NCBI GenBank assembly: GCA_025200525.1 | Contig: CM045767.1 | Location: 122,376,346 to 122,440,345, forward strand | Direction: 5' to 3' | Length of the DNA: 64,000 nucleotides | DNA from: Camellia lanceoleosa | Lineage: Eukaryota > Streptophyta > Magnoliopsida > Ericales > Theaceae | In this document: positions 32,653-45,240 of the stretch, piece after piece | How the letters are laid out: every line of letters starts with the position of its first letter | Position numbering within the stretch: position 1 is the stretch's first letter | Translations under genes and position numbers: made by a program | Notes under the pieces: generated by a model | Database searches by the model: none | What the model was told of the DNA's origin: nothing | Seen by the model: the letters and a program-made list of their open reading frames with translations, nothing else

Positions 32653-33949
32653 CCAAGCGGGTCTTCTCTTTATAATTTACCTAAAAATTTAAATTGATTT
32701 TAAATTAAGTTTATACTTGTTGTTTATTTTTTTAAATAAATATAATTAAATCATACAACTATTTTCCCACTCAACTTGAATTAGGGGCAAAGGGATAGAG
32801 AATTTTAGAACAGAGGAATCCATATTGTCCCTAACATTATTGATATTTGTTATCTGTCATAAAATGTTTAATTCTCAAAAGCTCTTACAATGAAAAAAAA
32901 ACATAACCTTATAATGGAGAGGGTAAAGTTGGCAGAAACAAAAAGAACTATGCTAAGACACAGGACAGTAGATCGAAGATGCAAGCTATCAATTTTTTTT
33001 TTAAAGATATGTGTAATAAAATGAAGAGATTATTAAAAAAAAAAAAAAAGCCTGCTTTAAAAAATATACTTATTGTTTATTTTTTAGAGATAAACATAAT
33101 AAAATGAAGAAATTAAAATGTCGACTTATTTTTTTTCATAGATTACATATATGAAGGGCTTAAAAATGAACAATGAAAATCATGGAAAATAGTACTCATG
33201 ATGAATCTCATGGGTCCGATAATACCTCCCAATCCAAATGTATATTGGGGAGAAGTCTAATCCAATTAGAAAAATGAACCCATGTAATGTGTGCTAATAT
33301 GTTACAACGATGATTTTTCTTTCCTACAAATGAGTAGGCCTGGGCCAAGGCAGGGTCAGCCCAAATATAAACCCAATAGTGTACTAGTCCAAATTTTATC
33401 TAAGCCCAATTTTGGAAAAAAAAAATTAAGGAAAAGTCTCTGCTTCACACTATTTTTTGCATTTTTCGCATTTTTTTTTTGTTGGCGTAAAAGGTCAAAA
33501 AGTCTAAACCTATCCTAAATAAAAATTCACTTTCCAAACAAACTTTAAATTATCTGTTTGCTCAAGTAAAAATTAACAGGACTTACACACAGGAAAATAT
33601 GTAAAAAATAATATTCCATAATAATAATATTATGATTATCATATTTATTTTAAAATATTTTGTTTATTATTTTATGTATTATACTAATGATAAATAAACA
33701 AAAAAATTATGATACATAAAATAATAAACAAAATATGATCAAAATGTGATTAAATAGTGTGGGAATTGCTACAAATTGGAGGGCAATTACAGCACAAAAT
33801 ACAATAAATACATGAGAAATGCCCCATCCTCTATTTTATCACCCCAAATTATATCTCATTAACATTCCCAATCAATCAACTCTCTTCAAACTCTTCTCTC
33901 TTCTTTTAAAATTGTTTACCACCTCATTAGAGGTGTAATTAATTTGGGG
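32653..33949. other. AT-rich DNA, nothing identified
   Basis: Short open frames near 33291-33518 show no domain. No repeat end is supported. Confidence 0.5.
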
Positions 33950-34323
33950 TAGGGTTGTAAATGAACCGAGTTGTTCATGAACAAGTTCGGCTCAGTTCAG
34001 CTCGGTTAATTTGTTTAGTAAACGAGCTGAACTCATGCTCGAATATTAGGCTCGTTTAGTAAACAAGCTGAGTTCGAACTCACATAAGTTCGGCTCGTCA
34101 AGCTCGGCTCGTTTATCTTTATTTAAATTATATAATAAATATATTATTTATATTTTTTTATTTAAATAATATACATAATATTTAAACAAATTATCGAACC
34201 GAGCCGAACCGAACTTGAGTTTCATTAATATTAACAAACCGAGCTGAGTTTGAGTCAAATTCTTTAACGAGTCGAGCTCGATAAGTAAACGAGTCGGCTC
34301 GTCTCAGTTCGTTTGTAACCCTA
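33950..34323. mobile_element. hAT-like MITE rich in CTCG/CGAG words
   Basis: Ends TAGGGTTGTAAATGAACC and CGTTTGTAACCCTA are flanked by ATTTGGGG and ATTGGGGA-like 8-9-bp sequences. The interior has repeated GAACTCA, GAGCCGAAC and GGCTCGTTTA words on both strands that can pair. Reading frames across it are artefacts. Confidence 0.65.
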
Positions 34324-35374
34324 ATTGGGGATGATAAAATGGGGAATGTAGCAAAACTCTTTTGTACTCTCAATTCCATCTCTAATGATATGGCCCATCT
34401 CTATGTGAAGCAGTACTATACTTCTCTCTCTTATCTGTAGCCTCCCTAATTCTACATCATTCAGGGGGCAAAATCTGGGTGATCTTAGGATGATCAATTA
34501 TTGTCCCGTTCAAAAAATAAAAAATATTATTATTATTTTTATTGACTATGCTGCTTTTACCAAAGGAAAATATCATTGACCGAGTTGTCATTAAACTGTA
34601 TAAAAAGTATATAAAAATAAATTATAAATTATATTTGAAATTATTTTTTTATTTAATTTAATAACTTTTGTTTTAATTTGTAACAACAATTCCTTTGAAC
34701 TATCAGTAGTCTGACCTTTTAAGAAATGATGGAAAGAATTCATTTATATGAAAGTTCTTTAGAGGGTTCAAAGAAAAATTATTAGTTGGTATAGGGGTCA
34801 TGTGGCAGTACTCTCCATCAATTACAAATCACCATATCTTCTCATATTCTCTAATCACTTAACATAAAATCGTAAGTTTCATCTCTTCTACCAATTATAA
34901 TATCATTGGAGCACCACTTGACGGTACCCTAGAACCAACCAATAACTTATCGGTTCAAAACCTCAAAGTGAATGGAATTATTATCTTTATGTATGGTATA
35001 TATTTCTCATTTTATGTATGGCAAATGCTAATAAGTACTCATTATGCATTATTTAATATTGAAAAGTGTGTATAAAGTATCTCGAAAATATATAAAAATA
35101 TTAAAAAATGTATTGAATTTAATGAAAAATGTCTTGTGTTCTTCAATATTTTTTTTTTTTTATTTACTTATATCTTAGGAGCACTTGTTAACAAGATCTT
35201 TTATGTATCAATTATTAGTTCAGTAAGTTTCATTCCTCATGTATTTTATGAGTACGATGTAACATGTCACATAATAAATACAATTTAGTGATTTTTTCTC
35301 AAAATAATTATAAATTCAAGAAAAAATTTAAAATTTTAATTAATAGTATTTATAAAATTTATCATTGATTTGAA
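34324..35374. other. AT-rich DNA, nothing identified
   Basis: No gene, transposon end or structured repeat could be supported. Confidence 0.5.
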
Positions 35375-35662
35375 ATTAATTTTTAAAATTTTACACTGAA
35401 TTATAATTATTCCTAATAAAATGATGATTCAAACATTATTTGATTTTAATGTGATTAGATATTAATGAGATTATTAAAATAATTTATACATAAAATTGGA
35501 TGTATTAAAAGTTCAATATATGACCGATTATGGATAATAATCTATGATGGAATATATAAATGCAAACCTAATTTTGAAATGACCCTTGACTCTTTCCTCG
35601 CCCACCCTTTTATTCTAATTTAATTTGGTCATCAAAAGGAGCATTAGATTTACTACGCAGTA

Positions 35663-37375
35663 TGTCACGTATTGACGCGTTAGAGATGAGAATTTTACTC
35701 CAAATATCTTATAAGCGCATTAATTTATGAGCAGCAAGATAGATAGGGTAGATTTCTATCGCATCTTCTGAGTTGGTCCTTGGGCATAATTCACGAGAGT
35801 ATGCAGGCCTTATTTGGTAGAGTCGTAGAAAAGTGATTGTAGATTATAACTTAACAGATTATAACTTATAGCTGTGAACATAAGCTGTTAATTTGTTTGG
35901 TGCAGCTGTGGGATTATGGATTTAAGCAGCAGAGTAGTGTTTGGTTAATAAGCTGGAAAATAGTTTTTTACTGCATAATTGTCCTTTCTGCTCTTATATG
36001 ATATAAAAATAATTATTTTGTCATTTTTTTTCAGTTTTAATTTTAAAAATATTATTTCATTAATAAAAGTTAATATAATTAGTGTTAATTAGTATCAATT
36101 AATATAAAAATTGATACATTTGATAAAAATATAATGGAAGTATTATTGTTACAATTTTTTTCTATTATAAATTAATTAGTATCAATTAATTGCTTAATTA
36201 GTATCAATTAATACTAAAATTATTAATTAGTATCAATTAATGGCTTAATTAGTCTCAATTAATACTAAAATTATTAATTAGTATAAATTAATATTAATAA
36301 TTAATTTTTATTAGTATCAATTAATATTAATAATCAACAATTGTTTGTAATTAGTATCAATTAATAATTAATTCATTACAAAAGTAAACAATATTAATTT
36401 ATTAATAATTAATACCGATTAATATTGATTTTTTTTCTTCAGAAATATACAATTTTTATTTTTTAATTAATATAAAAATATACAATATGAATTTATTAAT
36501 AATTAATACCAATTAATATTGATTTTTTTCTTTTTCTTCAGAAATATACAATTTTTTATTTTTTAATTAATATAAAAATATACAATATGAATTTATTAAT
36601 AATTAATACCAATTAATATTTATTTTTTAATTAATATTGATTTTTTTTCTTTTTCTTAAAAAATATACAATTTTTTCTTTTTTAATTAATATAATATTTG
36701 GGTATTGATGAGGGCATTTAAGTAATTTTAGCCCCCCCACACCAATTGCGCGCTTAAGTCGAAAATTTAAGCACTCCCTGACCAGCTTTTAAGATAAATT
36801 GAGAAATAATTTAATTTAAGGTATAAGCTGGTTAACTTAAGTTGCACCAAACATAATATTTTAGCTTAAATTAAGTTAAAAGCTGAAATAAGCAGCTTAT
36901 AAGCCCTACCAAACAGGCCTGCAGTACCACTCGTAGAGCCAGCTTCTCGAGAGGATGACAAGTGTCAAATGCGTGACAAGTGGTATCAGAACTAGCTTAG
37001 GGGCACTGTGATGTGGACGGTACGTAGGAGTTACACCGAGCACCTTCATTATGGGGTCCGTACCAAAGGTGGTGTCTGCATGGGGTGGGTTCTCATGGGT
37101 AAGGGAACAGACAAGCATGAAGGCAAGTAGGGTAATGTCTCCCTGACAAGGACGTCAAAGATTGGCGGTGGTATAGCATGTCATGTACTGACTCATTAGG
37201 GATGTGAGTTTTACACCAAGCACTTTGCAAGCGTATTAGTTTATGAACGTCAAAGAAGGTAAAATAGATCCCTATCGCATCTCCTGGATTGATCTTTAGA
37301 TATAATTCACAATGTATGCAGTACTATTCATGGAGCCAATTTCTCCAGAGGATGACAAGTATTTAGTCCGTAACA
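35663..37375 (+). mobile_element. TRIM-like miniature LTR retrotransposon
   Basis: The first LTR starts TGTCACGTATTGACG and ends GCGTGACA (35663-36978, interrupted by a MITE at 35806-36919; about 202 bp without it). The second LTR (37179-37375, 197 bp) starts TGTCATGTACTGAC and ends CCGTAACA. A primer site, TGGTATCAGAAC at 36981-36992, follows the first LTR by two bases and resembles the tRNA-Met complement. The internal region is only about 200 bp and non-coding, as in TRIMs. Unit B lacks the whole element at 42654-42660 and gives the empty site. Confidence 0.85.
35806..36919. mobile_element. 1.1-kb MITE inside the TRIM LTR
   Basis: Ends GGCCTTATTTGGTAG and CTACCAAACAGGCC are flanked by TGCA at both sides. 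The other TRIM LTR at about 37316 reads uninterrupted (TATGCAGTAC), which proves the insertion. The interior consists of AT-rich repeats containing TTAGTATCAATTAATA. It is related to the small element at 1120-1371. Confidence 0.8.
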
Positions 37376-37421
37376 ACTAGCTTGGAACCCTTTGAAGAAG
37401 ACAAATAGATCAGATCAATTA

Positions 37422-37650
37422 GGCCTCGTTTGGGAACATGCTAATTTAGTAACTTTTTGACTAATTGGCTAAAAAGGTTGGTAAGAAAAACCTGTATGTT
37501 TGGGCCAACTTTTTGGCTAATTACGAAACGACGTGCAAAAAGTAGAGAGAAAAGGGAATCTTTGACTTTTTGGTATGGGTTGTTGGCTTTTTGGCTAAAA
37601 AGGTAACTTTTTGGTTAATTGGCTATTTTAGCCTCTTGCCAAACGAGGCC
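37422..37650. mobile_element. Harbinger-like MITE, 229 bp
   Basis: Perfect ends GGCCTCGTTTGG / CCAAACGAGGCC are flanked by TTA (37419-37421, 37651-37653). The equivalent position in unit B (about 42693-42700) has no insertion. Confidence 0.9.
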
Positions 37651-38523
37651 TTAGTGTTGTCCTTTTACATTATGTTGAGAACTTTGACAAGGAAATAAAG
37701 AAAATGATTATATAAATCATTTTGAGAAAAGATATTGTGATTTATGTTTCTTTTATTTGAATAAACGAAAGAAAAAAAAAATCATATTATAATACAAAAA
37801 TAACTTTTGATAAGTATCACTTTCTTTTTTTTTTAATATCCAAAAGGGCAATTTGAATAAGAATTATTGGAAAATAGTAATTAGTTAGCTTATTTTTTCT
37901 TTCATGCTTCATTTGTTTGGGTGAAATTTTTTTTATACAAAACTTTTTTTTAGATTTTTTTTTTTTTTTTTTGGAGAAAACATTGGTGGTGGTGGAACAA
38001 AGGTAGAGGTGGAGGTGGTAGGACATGGCAATGATGATAGCGATAGTGATGGTGACAGTGGGCGTGGTGATGATGGTGGAGATGAGAGTGACAGTGATAA
38101 TGTGGTGAGATTAGTATGATTTTAGTTTGAAAAATGTTTTATCTTAAAAATGAAAAATATTTTTTGCCTATGAAGGCTTATTTTGTTTTTAATTATGAAA
38201 AATATTTTTTTGTTAATTTTTATTTTTATATCAAACACCAAAAAATATTTTATTTTTCACCCAAACAAATAAAGTATCAATCTCTCCACTTTTAGAGATA
38301 TTTAAATTAAAAATTATAAAAATAAAATAAATTTTTATCTATTTCTTTCTACTTTACCATATTTCTCTCGTCTTCATTTACCCAAAGAAATGAGATGAAT
38401 GAAAAGAAATGTATTTTTATTTTTAAACTCTAAATCATGCAATCCAAACGAGGACTTGACTTTCAACGAGCGAAGCAAAAAGGATCATTGAACTCCAGCT
38501 CCGTTATTTTTATGTATTTGTTT

Positions 38524-40671
38524 TCACTGTATAATGCACCTAATAATGCATGTAATTCAAATAAATAAAAATAAAATAAAATATTTATAATATAATGCGC
38601 TAGTTAAATAGTAAAAATTTTATTTATTTAATATAAGTCCAAGGTTCAAGTCTTCTTCTCTTATCTATCTAATTTATTTGTTTTTATTTTAAATAAAAAA
38701 ATGGACACATGACAATATAAGAAACTAAGGCTTCACGACACCATAAGGGGTATTCACTTTATATATAATAATATAGATAGATATTATATATAAATCTATC
38801 TATATATTATACAAGAAAAATAGAATTTCTAACCTATAAATTTTATAGGAGTTTCAATATTCTAATTTTAATTTTCTAATTTTTTAATTTAAAAAAAAAC
38901 TCAACATTTATTGACTTCTTCTAATCCACAAGTATTTTTGTCTTTCTTACACCTCTTGCTAAACCATTTTCAATTTCTCTTATACATTATGATTAGTGAT
39001 GGGATTATTAAGTTATTTTTATAAAAAATCTAAAAAAAATAATTTGTATATTAAAAAAATATCTAAAACAAATATAATTTCTAACCTATAAGCTTTGTAG
39101 GAGCTCCAATATCCCAATATTAATTTTCTAATTTTTTGATTTAAAAAAAGAAAATCTTAGCATTTATTGGCTTCTCTCAACCCATAAGTCTTTTGGTCTT
39201 CTCTCACACCTACTGCTACACTATTTTCAATTTCTCCCATACACTATGGTTAGTGATGAGATTATTAAATTGTTTTTATAAAAAAATCAAAAAAAAAGTT
39301 GTATATTAAAAAAATATCTAAAACAAATATAAATTCTTATTAAATCTATCTATCTATCTAGATATTATATAAGTAAAAGGGGCTTTCTAACTATAAGTTT
39401 TGTGGAAGTTTCAATATTTCAAACTAAAATTTCTAATTTTTTGATTTTAAATAATTAAAAAAATCCTCTATAACTCTCATTTAAGCCAAAAAAAAAAAAA
39501 ATTAATATTTCTTGATTCATGACTTTCAAATGGAAAGTATATCAAATATATAAAATAAAAAATAGAAAGTATAGTAATCCATTTCAAAATTCAAATTTGA
39601 GGGGCACTAAATATGAAAAGCATTCCATTAATTTAAATTTAAAATTATAATGATTTATCCATAATATATAAGTTTTAAATAATAATCTATTCATGATTTA
39701 TCTATATATCTATATACTATTATAATTGCAAAATATTATCATTTCATTAAAATTGAAAGTTGTAATTCTTTTTTCTTATTTTTTTTATTATTTTGTTCAA
39801 TTTTTTATTAATACGTGTTACAATATGATTGGTCTATGACTTAATTTTATATTCTTAAAATAAAATTTCAAATTTGGATTCTTACTTAAATTATGTTACT
39901 ATAATTGGAATGAGATTAATATTCATTCTTTAAATTTTGCATCTTTTATTAAATTATAAAATAAAATTTCAAATTTAAATTCTTCTTCAAATTATATTAC
40001 TACAATTAGAATGAGATCAATATTCACATGTGTCATAATGATTTGTCATAATATTATTGGTCTAAATATAATTTGTTTTAAATACATGTATTCAAATTAT
40101 TAATCGCTATTAATTTTTTTTTCTTTTTTTGTTTTAAATTTTATACAAAAAATTATATCCTTCTAAACTATAAGGATTTGAACAATAATATTTTTTAATA
40201 TAAATTTTTTTTTAATAAAAGAACAAAACATAACTTTTTTAGTACTTACCAAACATGGTGGATTTTGTTAGATTTTTTAAATCTCAATTGTCTATTAAAA
40301 AAAATTGAAATAAAGAATAAAGATATCTTTGGCTCAAATTGTTAGAAAGTTACTTTTGCTAAAATAAATCAGAAAAAACCATTATTATTTTTTTTTATTA
40401 AAAGTAATAGTTCGTTAAACTTTTTTTTATTTTAAAAAAAAGAGTTATGGGTGATAATTTATTATTCATCCAGAATTATTTTTAGATTAAATGAAAATAC
40501 TATATTGAATTTTCTTCTTACCTTTTTTTATTCAAATACTTTTATTTTGTAAGAAATTTATTTTTATTCTATTTAATATTTTATTGTAATTTTTAAATTG
40601 AAAAGAATTTCTAAAAAATCATATTTAAATTATTTATGCCATTATAAAAAGTAAATTTTTTTAATATCAAC
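38524..40671. repeat. AT-rich spacer with a ~252-bp tandem duplication
   Basis: TTTCTAACCTATAA starts units near 38824 and 39076, followed in both by TTAATTTTCTAATTTTT, CATTTATTG and ATTAGTGATG. A third, more diverged part-unit begins near 39383. The rest is low-complexity AT. No gene is seen. Confidence 0.7.
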
Positions 40672-40674
40672 TTA

Positions 40675-41494
40675 GTGGTAGTTTGGGAAGTGTCAAATAA
40701 GGGCATCCACAATGGATGTGTTGAAGTTGTGCGTTAAAGTATGTTATATGACAAAAAATGTTAAACGTGAGACCCAAAAATGTATGTTAAGAGTTTGTTA
40801 ATTTAGTGAGTGAATAATGAGTGAATAGTAATACAATGGATGTGCTAAGGAGTGTGTTAAATATATATATATATATATAATAAATAAAGTAAATAAATAA
40901 TTTAATTTAATCACAAATTTCAAGCCCAAAAAAAATCCCAACAAGTATAAAAAAAAAAAAAAAAAAAAATCCCGAACCAAAATTTATATATATCTTTTCT
41001 CTTCTTGAAGGGTCCGGACATCCGGGTGGACTTCTGGCAAGATGTCTGGGGGACTTCTGACCAGACATCCAGGCAGACTTTCCCCAGGCACACAACTCTT
41101 TCTCCCTCGCTGGCTAAACTACTCGCTGCAGTCAACATATATGGTAACATTTGATACTAACGTTGAATACTAACACCCAACTTAGCAGCTCCATTGCAAC
41201 CCCAAACAACACCCTCACCTAGCCAAAACTTGGCATCTTACACTAACATTCAGCTTAGTGTGTCCATTGTGGATGCTCTAAGTATACTTTTTTTACTTTT
41301 TATGAAAATATGTACAGAAAATTAAAGATATGATGTGACTCAAAAAATATAATTAAGCATACTTTTTTACTTTTTATGAAAAGATGTGTAGAAAAGTGAA
41401 GATGTGATAAGACCCAAAAATGATAAAAAAAAGAAAAAGAAAAAAGAAAAAAGAAAAAAAGAGTAAGCTAAAATGACACTTCCCAAACAATCCT
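40675..41494. mobile_element. Harbinger-like MITE hosting a second MITE
   Basis: Outer ends GGTAGTTTGGGAAGTGTCA and TGACACTTCCCAAACAATCC are flanked by TTA (40672-40674, 41495-41497). Inside it lies 40701-41278, with ends GGGCATCCACAATGGA and TCCATTGTGGATGCTC flanked by TAA (40698-40700, 41279-41281). Nesting shows two insertion events of the same superfamily type. Confidence 0.82.
40701..41278. mobile_element. Inner MITE with GGGCATCCACAATGG ends
   Basis: A 578-bp element inserted in the MITE at 40675-41494, with TAA duplications. A GC-rich patch at 41010-41110 has repeated GGACTTCTG and ACATCC words. No transposase frame. Confidence 0.8.
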
Positions 41495-41497
41495 TTA

Positions 41498-42144
41498 TTC
41501 GATGATCCCTTTCTAAGAGACGTATTTTTTAAAATATTTTCAAGAAAAATTCTATTGAAAATCTTAAACATATTGCTTTTTCTTTTGTTCGGGCTATTTT
41601 GAGAAGATGGTTATAATCAGCTTTTTGGTGAAAAGCTGCTTATAAGCAACTTTTTTGTGAGAAAGAAAGTGGGTTATAATCTGGGAAGTGGATTATAACC
41701 CACTTTCCAAAATAGGCCTTCATTAATATTAAATTTTTAATTAATTTTATTTATTATTTAAAAAATAAATTATCAAATAATTTATATATTTATATATATA
41801 ATTTTGTTTTGATTGCTCAGGTTATTTGGTATTTCAGCCCAAGTCTACTCTAATTTAATTTGAATTTTTGAATTTCTACATAGGTCCTCACTTAATTAAA
41901 AATTTTGTTGTTTAATCTTTAAAAAATTTTCACCTAAGTTTGCAATTTTAGCAAGGGGAGTTGAAAGTTACATAATTAAATTTATGACAAATTAAAAAAT
42001 AATAAATAAATTGTGATAAAATTATGAGACTTAAATTTTATTTTCATAATTTATATACAAAAATTTAATTATTTATATTATTTTATATAAAAATATATTA
42101 TTAATTTTTTACGTGTCGTATATAGCTCGGTTACCATTTGTAAT
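41498..42144. other. AT-rich DNA, nothing identified
   Basis: CTTATAAGC words near 41620-41700 recall MITE interiors, but no ends were found. Confidence 0.45.
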
Positions 42145-42719
42145 GTAAATAAATAAAATGAAAGGGGTCATTGAACCTCAACCTTGACTATGTGTGTATA
42201 TATACGCAAAGTGAAAGGTGCAGGTAGGGGATAAAAAAGAAAAGAAAGAGAAAAAAATTAATACTGATTTAAAATTAGTTTTAAAATTTTACATTGAATT
42301 GTAATTATTCCTAATAAAATGATGATTCAAACATTATTCAATTTTAATGTGATTAGATATTAATGAGATTATTAAGATGACTTATAGCATAAAATTAGAT
42401 GTAATAAAAGATTACAATTGTAATAGAGATCCCTACTCATATATAACTCTCACAACTTCCACTCTCATTCCAACCATTCATAATATAAAAGTCTATACAT
42501 ACATTCAAAAGCTAAAATCAAATTAGAGGTCATGGAACAAGCGTCCAAACAATTCGCATTTTGAAATGACCCTTGACTCTTTCATCACCTACCCACCCCA
42601 TTATTCTAATTTAATTTGGTCATCAAATGATAGGGCCTTAAGATTTACTGTGCACTATCTTTGAACCCTTTGAAGAAGATGAAGGGATCAGATCAATATG
42701 CTTGTCCTTTTTACATCAT

Positions 42720-42949
42720 TTTTTTTTTTAACATGAAAAAAAAGTTCTGTGGTGTCATCACGACCTCGTAGGCCCTGACCCAGGGATAACTGGTTGCCAG
42801 TCAGGAACATGCCCCAGTAGAGGACAGGTTGTCGAGGGGAGTACATGGCATGTTCTCTGAAGAGATTTCAAACACCCCCTCCCAGGAATTGACCCTAGCT
42901 TAGTGCTGGAGAATGCACTGCATTCTCCACCAAGCCACCAACCTTGGTG
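42720..42949 (-). mobile_element. tRNA-derived SINE, minus orientation
   Basis: An exact 16-bp duplication, GTCCTTTTTACATCAT, flanks the element (42704-42719, 42950-42965). On the minus strand it begins with an A-box-like TGGTGGCTTGGTGG (42927-42940), has a B-box-like GGGTCAATTCC (42885-42895) and ends in an A-rich tail (42720-42750). The corresponding place in unit A (about 37659-37674) lacks the insertion. It would have been mobilised by LINE machinery supplied in trans. Confidence 0.9.
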
Positions 42950-43263
42950 GTCCTTTTTACATCATGTTGAGAACTTTAATGAGGAAGGAAAGAAAATGAT
43001 TATATAAATCATTTTGAGAATTTTTTTTTCTTTTATTTTAATAAATGAAAGAAAAGAAATATTTTTTTTTCATATTTTATTTAATTAAATTACATTAAAA
43101 AAGAAAATAAAAAATTATTTCATATTACAATACAAAAATAACTTTTGATAAGTGTCACTTTTTTTTATTTTATTTATAATTATATCCAAAAGGGCAATTT
43201 GAATAGGAATCATACGAACATAGGAATTAATTAGCTTATTTTTTGAGGGAGTGAGGGATTAGG

Positions 43264-43880
43264 GGAGCCACGTGTCCCTTGTATTTTGTGATTTTTTTAT
43301 TTTTTTATTTTACAAATATAAAAAAAATATTTTCAATAAAAAAATTAAAAAAATATTATTATAGTGAAATGTCAATGATATTTTAAAAATTATGAGAACA
43401 ATAATAGTTGTTTTGATCGAAAATGAAGAGACTATTATAAACCATATTATCTATGAAAATTTTTGAATGTAACGGTGATGTCATTATTATTGATATATAA
43501 GTAAAATTAATCTCACTATAAAGATATGAAATATTAGATTGTTAGCTACATTTGACATGTGAGATTCACCTTTATGTGTTTATCTACTAATAGTTGGTGA
43601 TATCACATGCCAATGATAACGTGATATTACCATATATTGAATTTTTAATCAAATTTTGTAAAAAAAAATAATTTATCATTATATAATTTATTTTAAGACT
43701 TATATTTGTATTTTTTTTTTTGTATTGTTCATGATACACTAGTTACAAATAACATTAATTTTTTTTATATTTATCAAAATCAATTGTAAAAAACTTGCGT
43801 GAAATATTTTTGTAAAATTTTCAATATTGTAATTAATAAGTACCTCATCTAATTTAATTTTTTAGTTCCGCCATTGGTGG
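43264..43880 (-). mobile_element. Second copy of the hAT-like element, uninterrupted
   Basis: The reverse complement matches both halves of the element at 18644-23744, including TGGTGATATCAC-like and CTTCATTTTC blocks, and runs straight through the place where copia DNA sits in the first copy. The right end here is GTTCCGCCATTGG. Boundaries are approximate. Confidence 0.65.
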
Positions 43881-44164
43881 TAATGGCCGTGGTGATGATA
43901 GTGGAGATGAGAGTGACAATGGTAATTTTGAGAAATTAGTATGATTTTAATCTAAAAAATGTTTTTTTCTTTTTAAAAGTGAAAAATATTTTTTGCCTTT
44001 GTAGGTTTGTTTTCTATTGATTATGAAAGATATTTTCTGTTACTTTTAATTTTTTATTGTATCAAACACTAAAAAATATAAAAAAATATTTTATTTTTCA
44101 CCTAAATAAATAGAGTATCAATCTCTCCGAGATATTTAAAGTAAAAATTATAAGATAAAATAAA

Positions 44165-44950
44165 TTTGGAAAAATTATTTATAAGTTCTATTAGGGAGAC
44201 TTATGCTACATATGGTCCTACTAAAAAACTTATGTTCCCATAAGTCCTGTGTGAAGTTTATTGACACATTTACCCTCAATATTAATTGTTAATATCATAA
44301 ATAATAGTAAAACCACATATAGGAAATTGAATGTTATCATAGATTAAGTTTGTGAAATGTAACGTGACATCTATATAAACGTAATGTAACGTGACGCTAT
44401 CAGATGAGATATTACTAAAACGTAACGTGACATGACACCTACATAAACGTAACATGACGTGACACCTACATAAACGTAACGTGACACTTACATAAACGTA
44501 ACGTAATGTGTCACATTACGTTTCGCAAACTTACTAGGTTTTTGATTTTTTTAATTGAATGTGAAAATGTTACTTTCTATGGTAACATTCAATTTCTTAT
44601 ATATGGTTTTGCCATTATAGTGTATGATAGTATATTAATACCATTTATTTATAACTCATAGGATCTTGTGGAATACATTCCTATCTAAATAGGACTTGAG
44701 ACTCTATAAGAAATTACACAGGACTTAGGGTTGGTTTGGGATGTTCTAAAAAAATGCACTTTTTGACTTATTGGCTTATATGAGTTGAGTTTGGGTTGTG
44801 TTTGATGTGATGTGTAAGATGATGTGACTTAAATAGGATAGTGACTTTTTGACTTTTTGTATTATTTAGTATATCCAAACCAAGCCTTAATATAGTATAA
44901 GTGTCTGAAATAAGACTTATAAATAAGTCTCCCAATAAATTTGTATCAAT
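44165..44950. repeat. Foldback with internal AACGTAACGTGACA repeats
   Basis: The outer arms TATTAGGGAGACTTAT and ATAAGTCTCCCAATA pair, as do CATATAGGAAATTGAATGTTA and its partner near 44580. Between them, 44355-44520 has about five tandem copies of ACGTAACGTGACACCTACATAA with variable spacing. A 159-bp MITE at 44728-44886 is nested in the right arm. Confidence 0.7.
44728..44886. mobile_element. Harbinger-like MITE
   Basis: Ends GGGTTGGTTTGGGATG and TATCCAAACCAAGCC are flanked by TTA (44725-44727, 44887-44889). Confidence 0.85.
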
Positions 44951-45240
44951 TTTTGTTTCTACTTTACCATATTTCTCTTGTCGTTATTTATCCAAAGAAA
45001 TGATATGAATGAAAAGAAATGTATTTTTATTTTTAAACTCTAAAAAATCAGGCAATCCAAACGAGGACTTGACTTTTAAGGAGTGTAGAAAAAGGATCAT
45101 TGAACCCCAACCCCGTTGTTTTTATGCATTTGTATAAATCGAGTGAAAGGGGCCATTGAACCCTAACGTTGACGTTATTTTTATTAGTCATTATATATGT
45201 ATATATATATATGCAGGGTGAAAGGTGTAGGTAGGGGATA

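Larger units (their letters stand above)
35375..38523 (+). repeat. Segmental duplicate, unit A
   Basis: Several blocks match unit B (42260-45137) in the same order: TAATTATTCCTAATAAAATG near 35405 with 42300; TGAAATGACCCTTGACTCTT near 35576 with 42562; GAACCCTTTGAAGAAGA near 37386 with 42663; TACAAAAATAACTTTTGATA near 37792 with 43132; and ATTAGTATGATTTTA near 38110 with 43936. Unit A carries a TRIM (35663-37375), itself interrupted by a MITE, and a Harbinger MITE (37422-37650), which unit B lacks. No gene is visible in either copy. Confidence 0.85.
42260..45137 (+). repeat. Segmental duplicate, unit B
   Basis: Diverged copy of unit A (35375-38523). Private insertions are a SINE (42720-42949), a hAT-like element (about 43264-43880) and a foldback with a nested MITE (about 44165-44950). 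A flanking block reading GAAAGGGGTCATTGAACC and TGAAAGGTGCAGGTAGGGGA (42155-42235) recurs at 45134-45240, so unit B has matching sequence on both sides, as in a tandem duplication. Confidence 0.82.

Noticed and set aside
38524..40671. Possible CRISPR-like array from the ~252-bp repeats
   Set aside because: Only two to three long, diverged units without spacers, in plant nuclear DNA.
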